DNA of 64,000 nt. It comes from Pseudoalteromonas galatheae (GTDB lineage Bacteria; Pseudomonadota; Gammaproteobacteria; Enterobacterales; Alteromonadaceae). Positions 1 to 7,891 of the stretch are shown in pieces (the stretch's first letter is position 1; each line of letters opens with the position of its first letter). The notes beneath the pieces were generated by a model. That model saw only the letters and a program-made list of their open reading frames with translations, did not search any database and was not told the origin of the DNA. Position numbers and translations under genes: made by a program. The stretch covers positions 927,001 to 991,000 of the forward strand of contig NZ_PNCO02000001.1 of assembly GCF_005886105.2 (NCBI RefSeq), in the 5' to 3' direction.

Positions 1-329
1 GGCATACCCTTAATGTCCATAAAACGAGATGATACCAAGTGCATCATCGCCATTTTGTCGATAAATTGCTTATCTTGATATAGTCGAAACTGGGTAGAGA
101 GCAGTTGGAATCCATATTGGGTTTCTCCATTAATGGTTTCGCTTTGATCGGTCACCCACAGCTTGTCTGCATCAGGGTAGGGAAGCGGTTGTGTGATCAG
201 TCTATGATTGATATTAATCACCACCGTCAGCGCTGCTAAGGTTAATGCTAGGGTGAAAAGCACGGTAAGACTAAATCCCGGAAGCTTCCTAAGGTTTGAC
301 AGTGCGAGCTTAAATTCCTCTTTTATCAT
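1..329 (-). CDS. ABC transporter permease, FtsX/MacB type (N-terminal part, cut by window edge)
   Basis: Only the first ~109 codons lie in the window; the gene continues past base 1. The start overlaps the stop of the upstream ATPase gene by four bases (ATGA), a sign of translational coupling. The visible part has a short cytoplasmic N-terminus, one hydrophobic segment at about residues 18-40 and the start of a periplasmic region. It resembles the N-terminus of the permease at 42480-44906 (LxxLxxxPxF, then a long Leu/Ala membrane helix). Such permeases pair with a MacB-like ATPase and a HlyD-like adaptor to export peptides, drugs or lipid-linked substrates. The substrate is unknown. Confidence 0.85.
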   Translation of the reverse strand, partial: MIKEEFKLALSNLRKLPGFSLTVLFTLALTLAALTVVININHRLITQPLPYPDADKLWVTDQSETINGETQYGFQLLSTQFRLYQDKQFIDKMAMMHLVSSRFMDIKGM

Positions 330-1033
330 CCCACCATCTCCAAATTCATTTCATCTACCATCACCCCATCTAACAAGAATAGTTTACGTTTTGCCATGTC
401 TGCATACCTAGGGTCGTGAGTAACCATACACATGGTTGTGCCTTGGGCGTTTAGGTCGCTCAGCATTTTCATTACGGCATCGCCATTTTTTGAGTCCAAG
501 TTTCCTGTAGGTTCATCAATAAGCAAAATATCTGGCTGATTGGCGAGCGCTCTGGCAATGGCGATACGTTGTTGCTGCCCGCCAGAAAGTTGATTGGGCT
601 TATGCTCTGCTCTATGGGTCATTTGTACTAACTCTAAGCAAGTCATTATCCGTTCTTTTAACGCAGTATTTGAGAGTGCAGTGCTACTGTACTTGATGGG
701 TAAGGCGATATTGTCAAAGACGTTCAACTCATCGATAAGGTTAAATGACTGAAATACAAAACCAATATGTTTATTTCTTAGTGTGGCTCTTTGGTTGACG
801 TCAAGGTTACTGACATCGTTACCCGCAATTGTGTAGGTACCGGTACTTGGGCTGTCTAATAAACCAAGAATGTTTAAAAGTGTTGACTTGCCGCAGCCCG
901 ATGGACCTGAAATTGACAGATATTCGCCTTGAGTCACATTCAGATTCACGCCACGCAGTGCCAGTGTTTCCATTCCGCCGAGGACAAACTTTTTAGTGAT
1001 GTTTTTAAGTTCAATAACATGTTTATTATTCAT
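326..1033 (-). CDS. ABC transporter ATP-binding protein, MacB/LolD type
   Basis: A 235-residue ATPase that should energise the adjacent FtsX-type permease at the inner membrane. It has Walker A (GPSGCGKST, residues 43-51), the signature LSGGQQQR near 150 and Walker B with ILLIDEPTGNLDS near 173, as in the LolD/MacB family. It lies 18 bp after the adaptor gene and overlaps the permease gene by ATGA, so the three form one operon. It closely resembles the ATPase at 41758-42480, including the segment LDSKNGDAVM, so the two operons are paralogous. Family assignment is certain; the exported substrate is not known. Confidence 0.93.
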   Translation of the reverse strand: MNNKHVIELKNITKKFVLGGMETLALRGVNLNVTQGEYLSISGPSGCGKSTLLNILGLLDSPSTGTYTIAGNDVSNLDVNQRATLRNKHIGFVFQSFNLIDELNVFDNIALPIKYSSTALSNTALKERIMTCLELVQMTHRAEHKPNQLSGGQQQRIAIARALANQPDILLIDEPTGNLDSKNGDAVMKMLSDLNAQGTTMCMVTHDPRYADMAKRKLFLLDGVMVDEMNLEMVG

Positions 1034-1051
1034 TGTTCTTCCTTTGGTTTG

Positions 1052-2299
1052 TTATTTGCTCAAAGTCACTACGGGTGTATTGGCATAAGATGCCATATCC
1101 GACAAAATAAACTGCTGATTTGTCGAAGCGCCACTGAGCAGCTGAATGTGCTGTGACGTTTCTGCGCCATAGTGTACTTGAATTGCACGGGCTTGTTGTT
1201 TTTCTTTATCAACAAGATATAAGGTTGCTTGACTATAAGGTTTTGCACCGACGGGTTTGTCGATGAACAGTGCGGAACTCAATTTGTCGATAGAGACTTT
1301 CCCCTCAATATTTAGTTCGGGACGAGCACTCGCGGGCAGGCTTTTAGGCAGTGTCACCTCAACTTCAATATTGCCATTTTGTACCATTGGATTAATGCGC
1401 GACACTTGGCCTTCAATTAAGTCGTTACGAGTATTGATGCTCACCTGCTGAGCCAACTTTATTTGCTGAGCATAGGCTTGTGGGATCTGCAGTTGCGCAT
1501 ATAAATCGGTAGTGCTGCCAACCAACACCAATTGAGTGCCAAGAGACACGCTTTGTCCAAGCTCCACATGAAGTTGCTGCAAGACCCCTTTGATCCCAGC
1601 CCGTACCGTGAGCTTATTTACCCTATCTTGTACCAATAAAAATGCTTCATTACTGGCATCAATATTCGACTGCGCAAGCTGTAGATTGGCTTTGTGTAAG
1701 GTCTGTAATTGCGCTATTCGCTGCTGCTCTATATTAATGCGGCGTTTCAACTGACGATGGGTAAGTACCGCGCGTTGGTAGTCGAGTTTAGAAACAACTC
1801 CATCTTCAACCAATTCTCCTTGAGCGGTAACCTCCAGCTCGGCACTTTCTAACTCAGATCTCAGAATTTCTAAATCCGCTTGATGAGACAGCAATTCTCG
1901 TTGTTGATTGATATCGAGCTGTAGATATTGGTCTTGCGATTGCGCCAAACTGCGTTTGGCATCTTTTAGAGATTGGGCCAAATTTGCATCTTGTAACCTC
2001 ATGATGATGCTGTCGGGGTTAACTTGTGCACCTGGGCGCAGCAAAATTTCTTCAACCGTGGCATCGCTTGCGGCACTTATCAAACGCGGCGTTCTCGATT
2101 TAAGCTGACCATATCCAGATACACTGACCTCTAAATCCCCTTGCTGGACCTCCGCAATCCATGTTTTTGCCATAGGCAAAGATGCCTGCGCTGAGGGTTG
2201 TATTAGCAGCCATATAATAACTACGGCGAAAACAGTTCCGCCAATAGCCCACAACCAGTTAATCTTGTTGCGCTTTTTATGTTCGACTTGTATATCCAT
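1052..2299 (-). CDS. HlyD/MacA-family periplasmic adaptor of the ABC exporter
   Basis: A membrane-fusion protein of about 415 residues: an N-terminal membrane anchor at about residues 15-33, a lipoyl-like half, a long alpha-helical hairpin rich in Gln, Leu and Glu, the second lipoyl half (AGIKGVLQQLHVELGQ), then beta-barrel domains. It would bridge the inner-membrane permease to an outer-membrane channel. Start chosen: an in-frame ATG exists at 2359, but the sigma-54 promoter at 2343-2358 lies inside that extension, so the ATG at 2299 (MDIQVEHKK) is preferred. It is paralogous to the adaptor at 40490-41746, with the same order of adaptor, ATPase and permease. Confidence 0.9.
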   Translation of the reverse strand: MDIQVEHKKRNKINWLWAIGGTVFAVVIIWLLIQPSAQASLPMAKTWIAEVQQGDLEVSVSGYGQLKSRTPRLISAASDATVEEILLRPGAQVNPDSIIMRLQDANLAQSLKDAKRSLAQSQDQYLQLDINQQRELLSHQADLEILRSELESAELEVTAQGELVEDGVVSKLDYQRAVLTHRQLKRRINIEQQRIAQLQTLHKANLQLAQSNIDASNEAFLLVQDRVNKLTVRAGIKGVLQQLHVELGQSVSLGTQLVLVGSTTDLYAQLQIPQAYAQQIKLAQQVSINTRNDLIEGQVSRINPMVQNGNIEVEVTLPKSLPASARPELNIEGKVSIDKLSSALFIDKPVGAKPYSQATLYLVDKEKQQARAIQVHYGAETSQHIQLLSGASTNQQFILSDMASYANTPVVTLSK

Positions 2300-2342
2300 G
2301 TTGATATCTCTAGTGGAATGAAGATTGTAATACTCAGTAGAT

Positions 2343-2358
2343 AACAAGTCGCATGCCA
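2343..2358 (-). promoter_or_regulatory. Candidate sigma-54 (-24/-12) promoter of the adaptor-ATPase-permease operon
   Basis: Read on the minus strand: TGGCATG-CGAC-TTGTT, against the consensus TGGCACG-N4-TTGCW. The GG and the TTG have the required spacing; the C of TTGC is T. It ends 44 bp upstream of the adaptor ATG at 2299. A sigma-54 activator linked to a paralogous exporter lies at 44947-46281, which fits this type of promoter. Confidence 0.6.
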
Positions 2359-2482
2359 AATTTTAATTTATTGAAATTATTGAGTTTTTGCTCTTATCTG
2401 TTTGCAGGGAAGGAGTGCTTTTTGCGTTTTCGAAAATAAAAATTGTGGTTTTGGGAAGCACGATTGTATTTGTAAGTGTGCA

Positions 2483-2512
2483 GAAGAAAATAGGCTCGTC
2501 AAAAGAGCCTAT
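2483..2512 (-). terminator. Intrinsic terminator of the deacetylase operon
   Basis: An 8-bp inverted repeat (ATAGGCTC at 2490-2497 and GAGCCTAT at 2505-2512) with a 7-nt loop, followed on the minus strand by TTTCTTC. It lies just after the stop codon at 2534. Confidence 0.7.
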
Positions 2513-2533
2513 GAATTGCAGCGTTATTATTTG

Positions 2534-3472
2534 TTAAAACACACGTTCTGGGTTGATTGGTACGTCTTGCTGCTTTAGGGTCCATTTCGCTATGTCTATT
2601 TTGCGCATAAACTTAACCTTTGGATGCGATTTAGCGTAACGAATAAAGTCGTCAAGTGCTTTTACGCGAGCAGGGCTGCCTGCGAGCCTGTCGTGTGCAC
2701 TAATAGACATCATCCGGCGCTGGGATTTTCCTTCTTCATAAAGCACATCAAACTCGTCCTTTAACTCTTGTAAATAGGCTTTTGCTGTCATTGCAGAGCT
2801 GCCACCGTAGCGCACTATATCGTTGTTTCTAAAGGTGTAGGGGACAACTACGAAAGGCTTGCCATTCACGGGAGTAAACGAAGGCTCATCCCGAGATAAA
2901 TCATCAATATGGTAGACAAAGCCAAGGGACTGCAAAATAGTTAATGTTTGCTCAGAGTGGCGCATCCAAAATGCATTAAAGCCTTTTGGTCTTTGTCCCG
3001 TGATCTTTTCAAGCACGTTTGCACTGTGAATATAAGACGCCCGTTCTTCTTCGGGGGTCATTGAATATTGTGGTGTCCAGCTTTGTCCATGGCCTGAAAT
3101 TTCATGCCCTTTTTCTGCCACCATTTTGGCAAGTTTAGGGTTAAGCTCAGCAGCTTTTCCTACCATGTGGGACGTCACTTTGATGTTATGCTTGTCCCAA
3201 AGCTTGAGCAATCTTGGGATCCCTTCATTCATACCGTACTGATACCAAGTAGGAGCGATGGTGTCGGGGTAGCCCGCTTCTTGCTGAGGAAATGGCCCAG
3301 GATCGCTTGGGTCTTGCGCGGTTGCTTCAAACTGCATGGAGATAGAGATCACCAATTGAGCATCATCAGGCCAGTGATGACCAGATTCTACTTCGACGCC
3401 GTGGGCTGTGCCTGTAAGCAGGGCGATTGCTGTTAGTAGTGCTCGAATACTTGTGGTCAATGTAGTACACAT
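2534..3472 (-). CDS. Secreted polysaccharide deacetylase-family protein (PuuE-like)
   Basis: A 312-residue NodB-fold protein with an N-terminal signal peptide (about residues 1-25, ending TGTAHG). The core has a histidine-containing segment EISGHGQSWTP, the segment FNAFWMRHSEQTL and a late ISAHDRLAGSP, as in the PuuE/allantoinase-like branch of the deacetylases rather than classical chitin deacetylases. It would hydrolyse an amide bond (N-acetyl group or small amide) in the periplasm; the substrate cannot be read from the sequence. It is the last gene of an operon with a PEBP-like protein (2 bp upstream), an Old Yellow Enzyme and a VOC protein. A terminator hairpin follows. Confidence 0.85.
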   Translation of the reverse strand: MCTTLTTSIRALLTAIALLTGTAHGVEVESGHHWPDDAQLVISISMQFEATAQDPSDPGPFPQQEAGYPDTIAPTWYQYGMNEGIPRLLKLWDKHNIKVTSHMVGKAAELNPKLAKMVAEKGHEISGHGQSWTPQYSMTPEEERASYIHSANVLEKITGQRPKGFNAFWMRHSEQTLTILQSLGFVYHIDDLSRDEPSFTPVNGKPFVVVPYTFRNNDIVRYGGSSAMTAKAYLQELKDEFDVLYEEGKSQRRMMSISAHDRLAGSPARVKALDDFIRYAKSHPKVKFMRKIDIAKWTLKQQDVPINPERVF

Positions 3473-3474
3473 GG

Positions 3475-4026
3475 TTATTCTCCTGCGGCTCTTGGGCCGG
3501 CATACACAGAGAGTGTTGCCTGCGCTAAGCTATGCTGGTGGATAAAAAATCCAGTAAGTGGTGCCGTTGCACCAGTTGGCACGGGGAGTGTGTCTACATC
3601 TAGTGCATGCACGGTAAAGGTGTATTTATGTTTGCGGCCTATAGGCGGGCACGGGCCAAAGTACCCTGGCTTTCCTAAATCCGTATTACCTTCAACGGCT
3701 TGGCTTGGTAAAGTTTCTGCAAGCCTAGTTGTGTCTTTGGGCAGGTTATAGATTTGCCAGTGCCAAAATCCGCTGCCGGTTGGCGCGTCTTGATCGTAAA
3801 ACGTCACCGCAAAGCTCTTGGTTTGTTTAGGTGCATTTGACCAAACTAAGGTTGGCCGTGTGCTGTTACCCTCGCAGCCAAATTGATCCCAGTATTGAAA
3901 TGGCCGAATAGATTTTTCGGCAACAAGATCTGGGCTTTCTAATGTAAACTCAGGTGCTGAAATTGCATTGGTTGCACCAAGTAATGCCATGGAGGCTAGG
4001 GAAAAATTCAGTAATAATGGCTTCAT
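3475..4026 (-). CDS. Secreted YbhB/YbcL-family (PEBP-like) protein
   Basis: A 183-residue protein with a cleavable signal peptide (cleavage near residue 23, NAISA) and the two signature segments of phosphatidylethanolamine-binding-like proteins: DQDAPTGSGFWHWQIYNLP and the later GPCPPIGRKHKYTFTVHALD. Bacterial YbhB/YbcL proteins have no firmly established reaction; they bind small anionic ligands. Its start overlaps the stop of the Old Yellow Enzyme gene by four bases (ATGA) and its stop is 2 bp from the deacetylase start, so it belongs to that operon. Confidence 0.9.
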   Translation of the reverse strand: MKPLLLNFSLASMALLGATNAISAPEFTLESPDLVAEKSIRPFQYWDQFGCEGNSTRPTLVWSNAPKQTKSFAVTFYDQDAPTGSGFWHWQIYNLPKDTTRLAETLPSQAVEGNTDLGKPGYFGPCPPIGRKHKYTFTVHALDVDTLPVPTGATAPLTGFFIHQHSLAQATLSVYAGPRAAGE

Positions 4027-5144
4027 ATTGCACCTTTTGCTCTTAATTGTTGAAAATCTGCATAGTCGGTGTAGCCCTGCTCGCTACCACCAAACAAAGG
4101 CGCATCAGGGTTGATTGGACTCAAAGGTAATTGATGAGTCAGACGGTATACGAGATCTGGGTTGGAGATAAATTTGCGACCAAAAGCCACAAAGTCGACT
4201 AGGCCTTGTTCAATAAGGGCTTCGGCTTGCTCTGGCTCGTAATTTCCCGCCACAATAATGGCGCCGTGGAATTTTCTTCTTAGTGCTTGCCTAAAGCTCT
4301 CCGTCACGACTGGCGCATCATCCCAGTCCGCTTCGGCTAAGTGCACATAGGCAATGCCTAAGCGGTTAAAGTGCTCCGCGGCGAGCAAGATAGTATCAAT
4401 GGCCTCTTCGTCTTGCATGCCACGTTGAGTAATAAAAGGTGCTAATCGGATCCCTACTTTTTCAGCCCCAATTGCTTGGCTAATCGCGGTGATAACTTCA
4501 ACCGCAAAGCGAATTCGGTTTTCCTTCGAGCCACCATATTGATCATGACGTAGATTAGAACTGCGGCGTAAAAATTGGTCAATTAAGTAGCCATTACCAG
4601 CGTGGATCTCGACGCCATTAAACCCTGCGATCATGGCATTCTCAGCCGCATGGACATAATCTTCGACTATGCTCTGTACTTCTTGGGTTGCCAGTGCGCG
4701 TGGTGTTGGGCAATCGACCATTTCACCCACTCCTTTCTCATTGACCACCCACACTTGCGCGTCGGGCGCGAGTGCTGAGGGGGCGACGGGTTGGCCATCT
4801 TCATGAAAAGTGGAGTGAGACATACGACCGACATGCCAAAGCTGACAGAAGATACGGCCACCTTTTTGCTGGACTGCATGGGTGATTTCTTTCCATCCAG
4901 CAACCTGCGAAGCAGTATAAATTCCGGGAGTAAATGAATATCCTTTGCCCTGACAAGAGATTTGTGTGGCTTCACTAATGATAAGCCCTGCCGAAGCGCG
5001 TTGGGCGTAGTACTTTGCCATCAACTGGTTTGGAATATCTCCCGGTTGTGTTGTTCGAGAGCGAGTCATTGGCGCCATCAAAATGCGGTTTGGTAAGATT
5101 AAATTACCGAGTTTTTTCTGCGTAAATAACAATGGATCAGACAT
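4023..5144 (-). CDS. Alkene reductase, Old Yellow Enzyme family (NemA-like)
   Basis: A 373-residue FMN-dependent flavoprotein with a complete TIM barrel. The N-terminus LILPNRILMAPMTRSR is typical of NemA-like enzymes, and the IHAGNGYLIDQFLRRSSNLR segment carries the His and Asn that bind the substrate carbonyl and the tail motif of the family. These enzymes reduce activated C=C bonds of enones, maleimides or nitro compounds with NAD(P)H and act in electrophile detoxification. Its neighbours are a VOC-fold protein 13 bp upstream and a divergent LysR regulator, an arrangement common for electrophile-responsive operons. The physiological substrate is not known. Confidence 0.93.
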   Translation of the reverse strand: MSDPLLFTQKKLGNLILPNRILMAPMTRSRTTQPGDIPNQLMAKYYAQRASAGLIISEATQISCQGKGYSFTPGIYTASQVAGWKEITHAVQQKGGRIFCQLWHVGRMSHSTFHEDGQPVAPSALAPDAQVWVVNEKGVGEMVDCPTPRALATQEVQSIVEDYVHAAENAMIAGFNGVEIHAGNGYLIDQFLRRSSNLRHDQYGGSKENRIRFAVEVITAISQAIGAEKVGIRLAPFITQRGMQDEEAIDTILLAAEHFNRLGIAYVHLAEADWDDAPVVTESFRQALRRKFHGAIIVAGNYEPEQAEALIEQGLVDFVAFGRKFISNPDLVYRLTHQLPLSPINPDAPLFGGSEQGYTDYADFQQLRAKGAI

Positions 5145-5157
5145 AGTATTCTCCTAA

Positions 5158-5577
5158 TTATTGGATTAGTGAGTTGATGTGGCGTGGAAATAGCACTTCA
5201 ATTTTTAGAGATTCAGGTGCAAAGATAAAAACTTGGTGCTCATTGCTAATAGGGACATCTCGCTCCTCGTAGCGAACGCCAAAACGCTCTAATCGGGTGA
5301 TTAACCCGAGGTAATCGTCACCACGAAATGCAATATGATCTATGTTGCTAGTACCCATGCTTGCGGTTTGCGCAGAACCGAGGTATTCAGCCTGTGCTTG
5401 GGTATGTGGTGATTGTTCAACCAGATGAATGAAAGGTTGCTGTTGGTCGCCATAGAACCACTTTCCTGGAAATGGGAAAGGTGGACGTAAGCCTTCTTTA
5501 AGCCTAAGCACCTGCTCAAAAAAGGTTGCCATCTTTGCCATGTCATGTGCCCTAAACAAAAAGTGATCTAACTGCAT
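5158..5577 (-). CDS. VOC-superfamily (glyoxalase/bleomycin-resistance fold) protein
   Basis: A 139-residue single-domain protein of two beta-alpha-beta3 modules. It starts with MQLDHFLFRAHDM, has a central DHIAFRGDDY and a late FAPESLKIEVLF; the first His, the second-module His and the late Glu are placed as metal ligands are in this superfamily. The activity cannot be named: family members are lyases, dioxygenases, isomerases or binding proteins. It is the first gene of the minus-strand operon, 112 bp from the divergent LysR gene. Confidence 0.85.
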   Translation of the reverse strand: MQLDHFLFRAHDMAKMATFFEQVLRLKEGLRPPFPFPGKWFYGDQQQPFIHLVEQSPHTQAQAEYLGSAQTASMGTSNIDHIAFRGDDYLGLITRLERFGVRYEERDVPISNEHQVFIFAPESLKIEVLFPRHINSLIQ

Positions 5578-5653
5578 GGTGTGTTACCTCCATTGGTGTT
5601 AGCGATTTATGCGTTGAGAACAGTCTATTTGTTTATTAATATTTGATAATTGG

Positions 5654-5682
5654 CTTTTATATAAAATTACTTTTCATAAAAG
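5654..5682. promoter_or_regulatory. Candidate LysR operator in the divergent intergenic region
   Basis: A 7-bp inverted repeat, CTTTTAT (5654-5660) and ATAAAAG (5676-5682), just before the LysR gene start at 5690 in an AT-rich region. LysR regulators often bind AT-rich interrupted dyads between divergent promoters. The match is short, so this is tentative. Confidence 0.3.
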
Positions 5683-5689
5683 GTGAATA

Positions 5690-6616
5690 ATGAAAAGCAA
5701 AGCAGACGATATGGCGCTTTTTGTTCAAGTGGTGCGCTCTGATGGCTTAGCTGCAGCAGGGCGAGTATTAGGGCTTTCTCCTGCGAGCATGACAGCCCGG
5801 ATCAATGCACTTGAAGCGCACTATAAAACCCGTTTACTGACTCGAAACACCAGAAGTATCAAACTAACGGAAGCGGGAGAGCGGTTTTACCAAGGCTGCG
5901 TGCGAGTTATTGAGGAGGTTGCGGCGGCGGAGGCGTTACTGCAAGATGCCGATCCCGATTTGAGAGGCACACTCAAAATTGCGGCAAGCTCAGATTTTGG
6001 CCGTCAGTATGTGGTTCCCGCCGTTGCGGAGTTTGCCACGCAGCATCCACAGGTGGTGGTTAACTTGAGCTTAGGGGAGGGCTTAGTTAAATTAGTTGAG
6101 TCTGGCACTGATATCGCCATTCGCTATGGTAATTTAAATGATAGCAGTTTGATATCTCGGCCTCTGTTAAACAACCGCAGAATGCTGGTGGCCGCTCCAA
6201 ACTATCTCGAACAGTATGGTACGCCAGATTGCTATCAAGCATTACAGCAACATCGTTGTCTAGTACTGGAAAGAGCGGGACAGGCGCTAAACGATTGGTA
6301 TTTTCTCGATAAAGACACGCAAGCAACCATCATTGAAACCGTGCCTACTTGTTTAGTGAGTTCAGATGGCGAAGTCCTACGAAACTGGGCTATTCAAGGA
6401 CTTGGGATCACCATCAAGTCATGGCTGGATGTTCACAAAGATATTAAAGCGGGGCGATTGGTGGAGTTGTTGCCAACTCAAACATTGGGATTTAGTCCAA
6501 CGGACTCAGACAAAGTCGCGCTGCAAGCGATTTATCCATCTAGGCAGTTTCAACCTCGCCAAGTCAAAGCATTTCTGGCCTTTTTTAGCGAGTATTTACA
6601 ACAAATGCAGAATTGA
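5690..6616 (+). CDS. LysR-family transcriptional regulator
   Basis: A 308-residue LysR regulator: an N-terminal winged helix-turn-helix (about residues 5-65, with GRVLGLSPASMTARINALE as recognition region and TRNTRSIKLTEAGERFY as wing) and a C-terminal periplasmic-binding-like effector domain starting near residue 90 (GTLKIAASSDFGRQYV). The start is supported by AAAGGTG upstream of the ATG. It is divergent from the VOC/Old Yellow Enzyme/PEBP/deacetylase operon and is its probable local regulator. The effector is unknown, perhaps a reactive electrophile given the reductase. Confidence 0.93.
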   Translation: MKSKADDMALFVQVVRSDGLAAAGRVLGLSPASMTARINALEAHYKTRLLTRNTRSIKLTEAGERFYQGCVRVIEEVAAAEALLQDADPDLRGTLKIAASSDFGRQYVVPAVAEFATQHPQVVVNLSLGEGLVKLVESGTDIAIRYGNLNDSSLISRPLLNNRRMLVAAPNYLEQYGTPDCYQALQQHRCLVLERAGQALNDWYFLDKDTQATIIETVPTCLVSSDGEVLRNWAIQGLGITIKSWLDVHKDIKAGRLVELLPTQTLGFSPTDSDKVALQAIYPSRQFQPRQVKAFLAFFSEYLQQMQN

Positions 6617-6712
6617 GTTTATTTCATCGGAGTCTACCGAATTAGCCGTGCGTAAGTGATAAAGATATGCATAATAAACGCTCATATTCAAACTAACTAA
6701 AGAGGTTCAAGG

Positions 6713-7330
6713 ATGGCAATTGGCAATATTAAACACGTAATTTTTGACGTAGGTAACGTATTTGTGAGGTGGTCACCAGAGGAGATAGTTCGGCTTACCT
6801 TTGGCAACCAATGCGACGTTGAGAGTCTAGCTAAGCAGCTGTTCCACAGTGAGATTTGGTTTGCTATTAACCGAGGCGAACTGACTGAAGCAGACACCAA
6901 GCACGCTTTTATGCAAACCTGTCACTTAACCTCAGAGCAAGCTGATGAACTGTTCTTTTATATCAAAGAATCACTGATCCCACTTCATGGCACGCTTTCA
7001 CTGATGCAGCGCCTAAAGGCAGCGGGATATAGTGCATATGCCTTAACCGATAATGTGCACGAGATTGTGAGTCACCTAAAAGCGCGTCATACTTTCTGGC
7101 AACACTTTGATGGAGAAATTATTTCTGCTGAGCTTGGCTGCATGAAGCCCGGTAAAGCTATTTTTACTCACTTACTGGAGCGTTACCAACTAGCAGCAGA
7201 TGACTGTGTTTTTCTTGATGATGTCTTAGCGAACGTTGAAGGTGCAAAGCTGGTCGGATTGCATGGCATTCAGTTCTTTAATGCGGCGCAAGCTGAGCGC
7301 GAGTTACGTGAGCTAGGATTAGTGTTTTAA
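6713..7330 (+). CDS. HAD-family hydrolase (YihX-like phosphatase)
   Basis: A 205-residue haloacid-dehalogenase-superfamily enzyme. All four motifs are visible: I IFDVGNVFV (nucleophile Asp; the second Asp of DxD is replaced by Gly as in YihX-type members), II LTDNV, III CMKPGKAIF (Lys) and IV FLDDVLANV (acidic pair). A helical cap lies between motifs I and II. YihX of E. coli releases phosphate from alpha-glucose-1-phosphate; whether this one shares that substrate is inference. It is a single-gene unit, preceded by AGAGG near the ATG. Confidence 0.88.
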   Translation: MAIGNIKHVIFDVGNVFVRWSPEEIVRLTFGNQCDVESLAKQLFHSEIWFAINRGELTEADTKHAFMQTCHLTSEQADELFFYIKESLIPLHGTLSLMQRLKAAGYSAYALTDNVHEIVSHLKARHTFWQHFDGEIISAELGCMKPGKAIFTHLLERYQLAADDCVFLDDVLANVEGAKLVGLHGIQFFNAAQAERELRELGLVF

Positions 7331-7345
7331 GCAGGTCGAGACTCC

Positions 7346-7369
7346 AAAATAGGCCCAAGTACGGGCCTA
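7346..7369 (-). terminator. Intrinsic terminator of the small-peptide operon
   Basis: A 7-bp stem, TAGGCCC (7350-7356) and GGGCCTA (7363-7369), with a 6-nt loop. On the minus strand it is followed by TTTT, just after the peptide stop at 7377. It also separates this operon from the convergent HAD gene. Confidence 0.65.
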
Positions 7370-7376
7370 AAAAGAA

Positions 7377-7589
7377 TTAATCACACATATACTGTCTATT
7401 TGTGAAAGCGCAGTCGTGATCACCGTAACAAGAGATAGCACCTGTCCGGCAATCGTGACGGTTAGTCGGTACACAGTCCAAATCAGTCAAACGGTTTATA
7501 CCACCACCAATTTGGGGGGTTGCTTGTGGTGTAATGGCTTGAGCATTGTTTAAGTTTTTAAGCGGCTTTTTATTCAGTTTAATTTTCAT
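7377..7589 (-). CDS. Small Cys-rich peptide with double-glycine leader (RiPP/bacteriocin-like precursor), second of a pair
   Basis: A 70-residue peptide. The first 30 residues look like a secretion/modification leader: basic MKIKLNKKPLKNLN, then ATPQIGGG ending at residue 30. The remaining 40 residues are hydrophilic and hold five cysteines (spacings 7, 6, 5 and 8). The start has AAGGA about 9 nt upstream. The neighbouring peptide at 7622-7804 has an equally long leader with the same pattern and also five cysteines. GG-ending leaders are cut by C39-peptidase ABC transporters, and GG-leader natural-product precursors are a known class. No modification or transport gene is adjacent, so the kind of product is open. 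Confidence 0.75.
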   Translation of the reverse strand: MKIKLNKKPLKNLNNAQAITPQATPQIGGGINRLTDLDCVPTNRHDCRTGAISCYGDHDCAFTNRQYMCD

Positions 7590-7621
7590 TTTTCATTTCC
7601 TTTGGGTGGTAATAAAGCGTA

Positions 7622-7804
7622 TTAACAGCGAAGAGAGCCACAGTTATAGCAAGAACCAAATGCTTTCGTGTTGCATAATTCGGTTATTTCTCTGTCACAA
7701 CCCGCGGTTAAATAACCTCCCGCGATGTTTGGTGTTTGGGCTTTTTCCAAGCCTGCAGTATGGTTCAGTTGTTTTATCTTTCTTTTTGTTAGTGTTAACT
7801 TCAT
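7622..7804 (-). CDS. Small Cys-rich peptide with double-glycine leader (RiPP/bacteriocin-like precursor), first of a pair
   Basis: A 60-residue peptide starting at the ATG at 7804, with AAGGA upstream; in-frame sequence further upstream (to 7873) lacks a good ribosome site and is not leader-like. Residues 1-30 form the leader: MKLTLTKRKIKQLN, then QTPNIAGG. The 30-residue core has five cysteines (spacings 7, 7, 2 and 4). Aligned with the peptide at 7377-7589, the leaders share MK-x-x-L-x-K, LN near residue 14 and TPxI(G/A)GG at exactly residue 30. The 32-bp gap between the genes implies one transcript. The core shares little with its sister except the first Cys-x7-Cys and an SCY step. Confidence 0.75.
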   Translation of the reverse strand: MKLTLTKRKIKQLNHTAGLEKAQTPNIAGGYLTAGCDREITELCNTKAFGSCYNCGSLRC

Positions 7805-7891
7805 CTTATTTTCCTTATTGTGAAAGCTTGAATTGTCGTACAAAAAATAAACTGCATTGTTGACTGTACCCAATATAAATTATTTGTCAAA

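Noticed and set aside
2300..2359. Extended start for the left adaptor protein
   Set aside because: The sigma-54 promoter occupies this stretch and the extension is polar and unlike the paralog.
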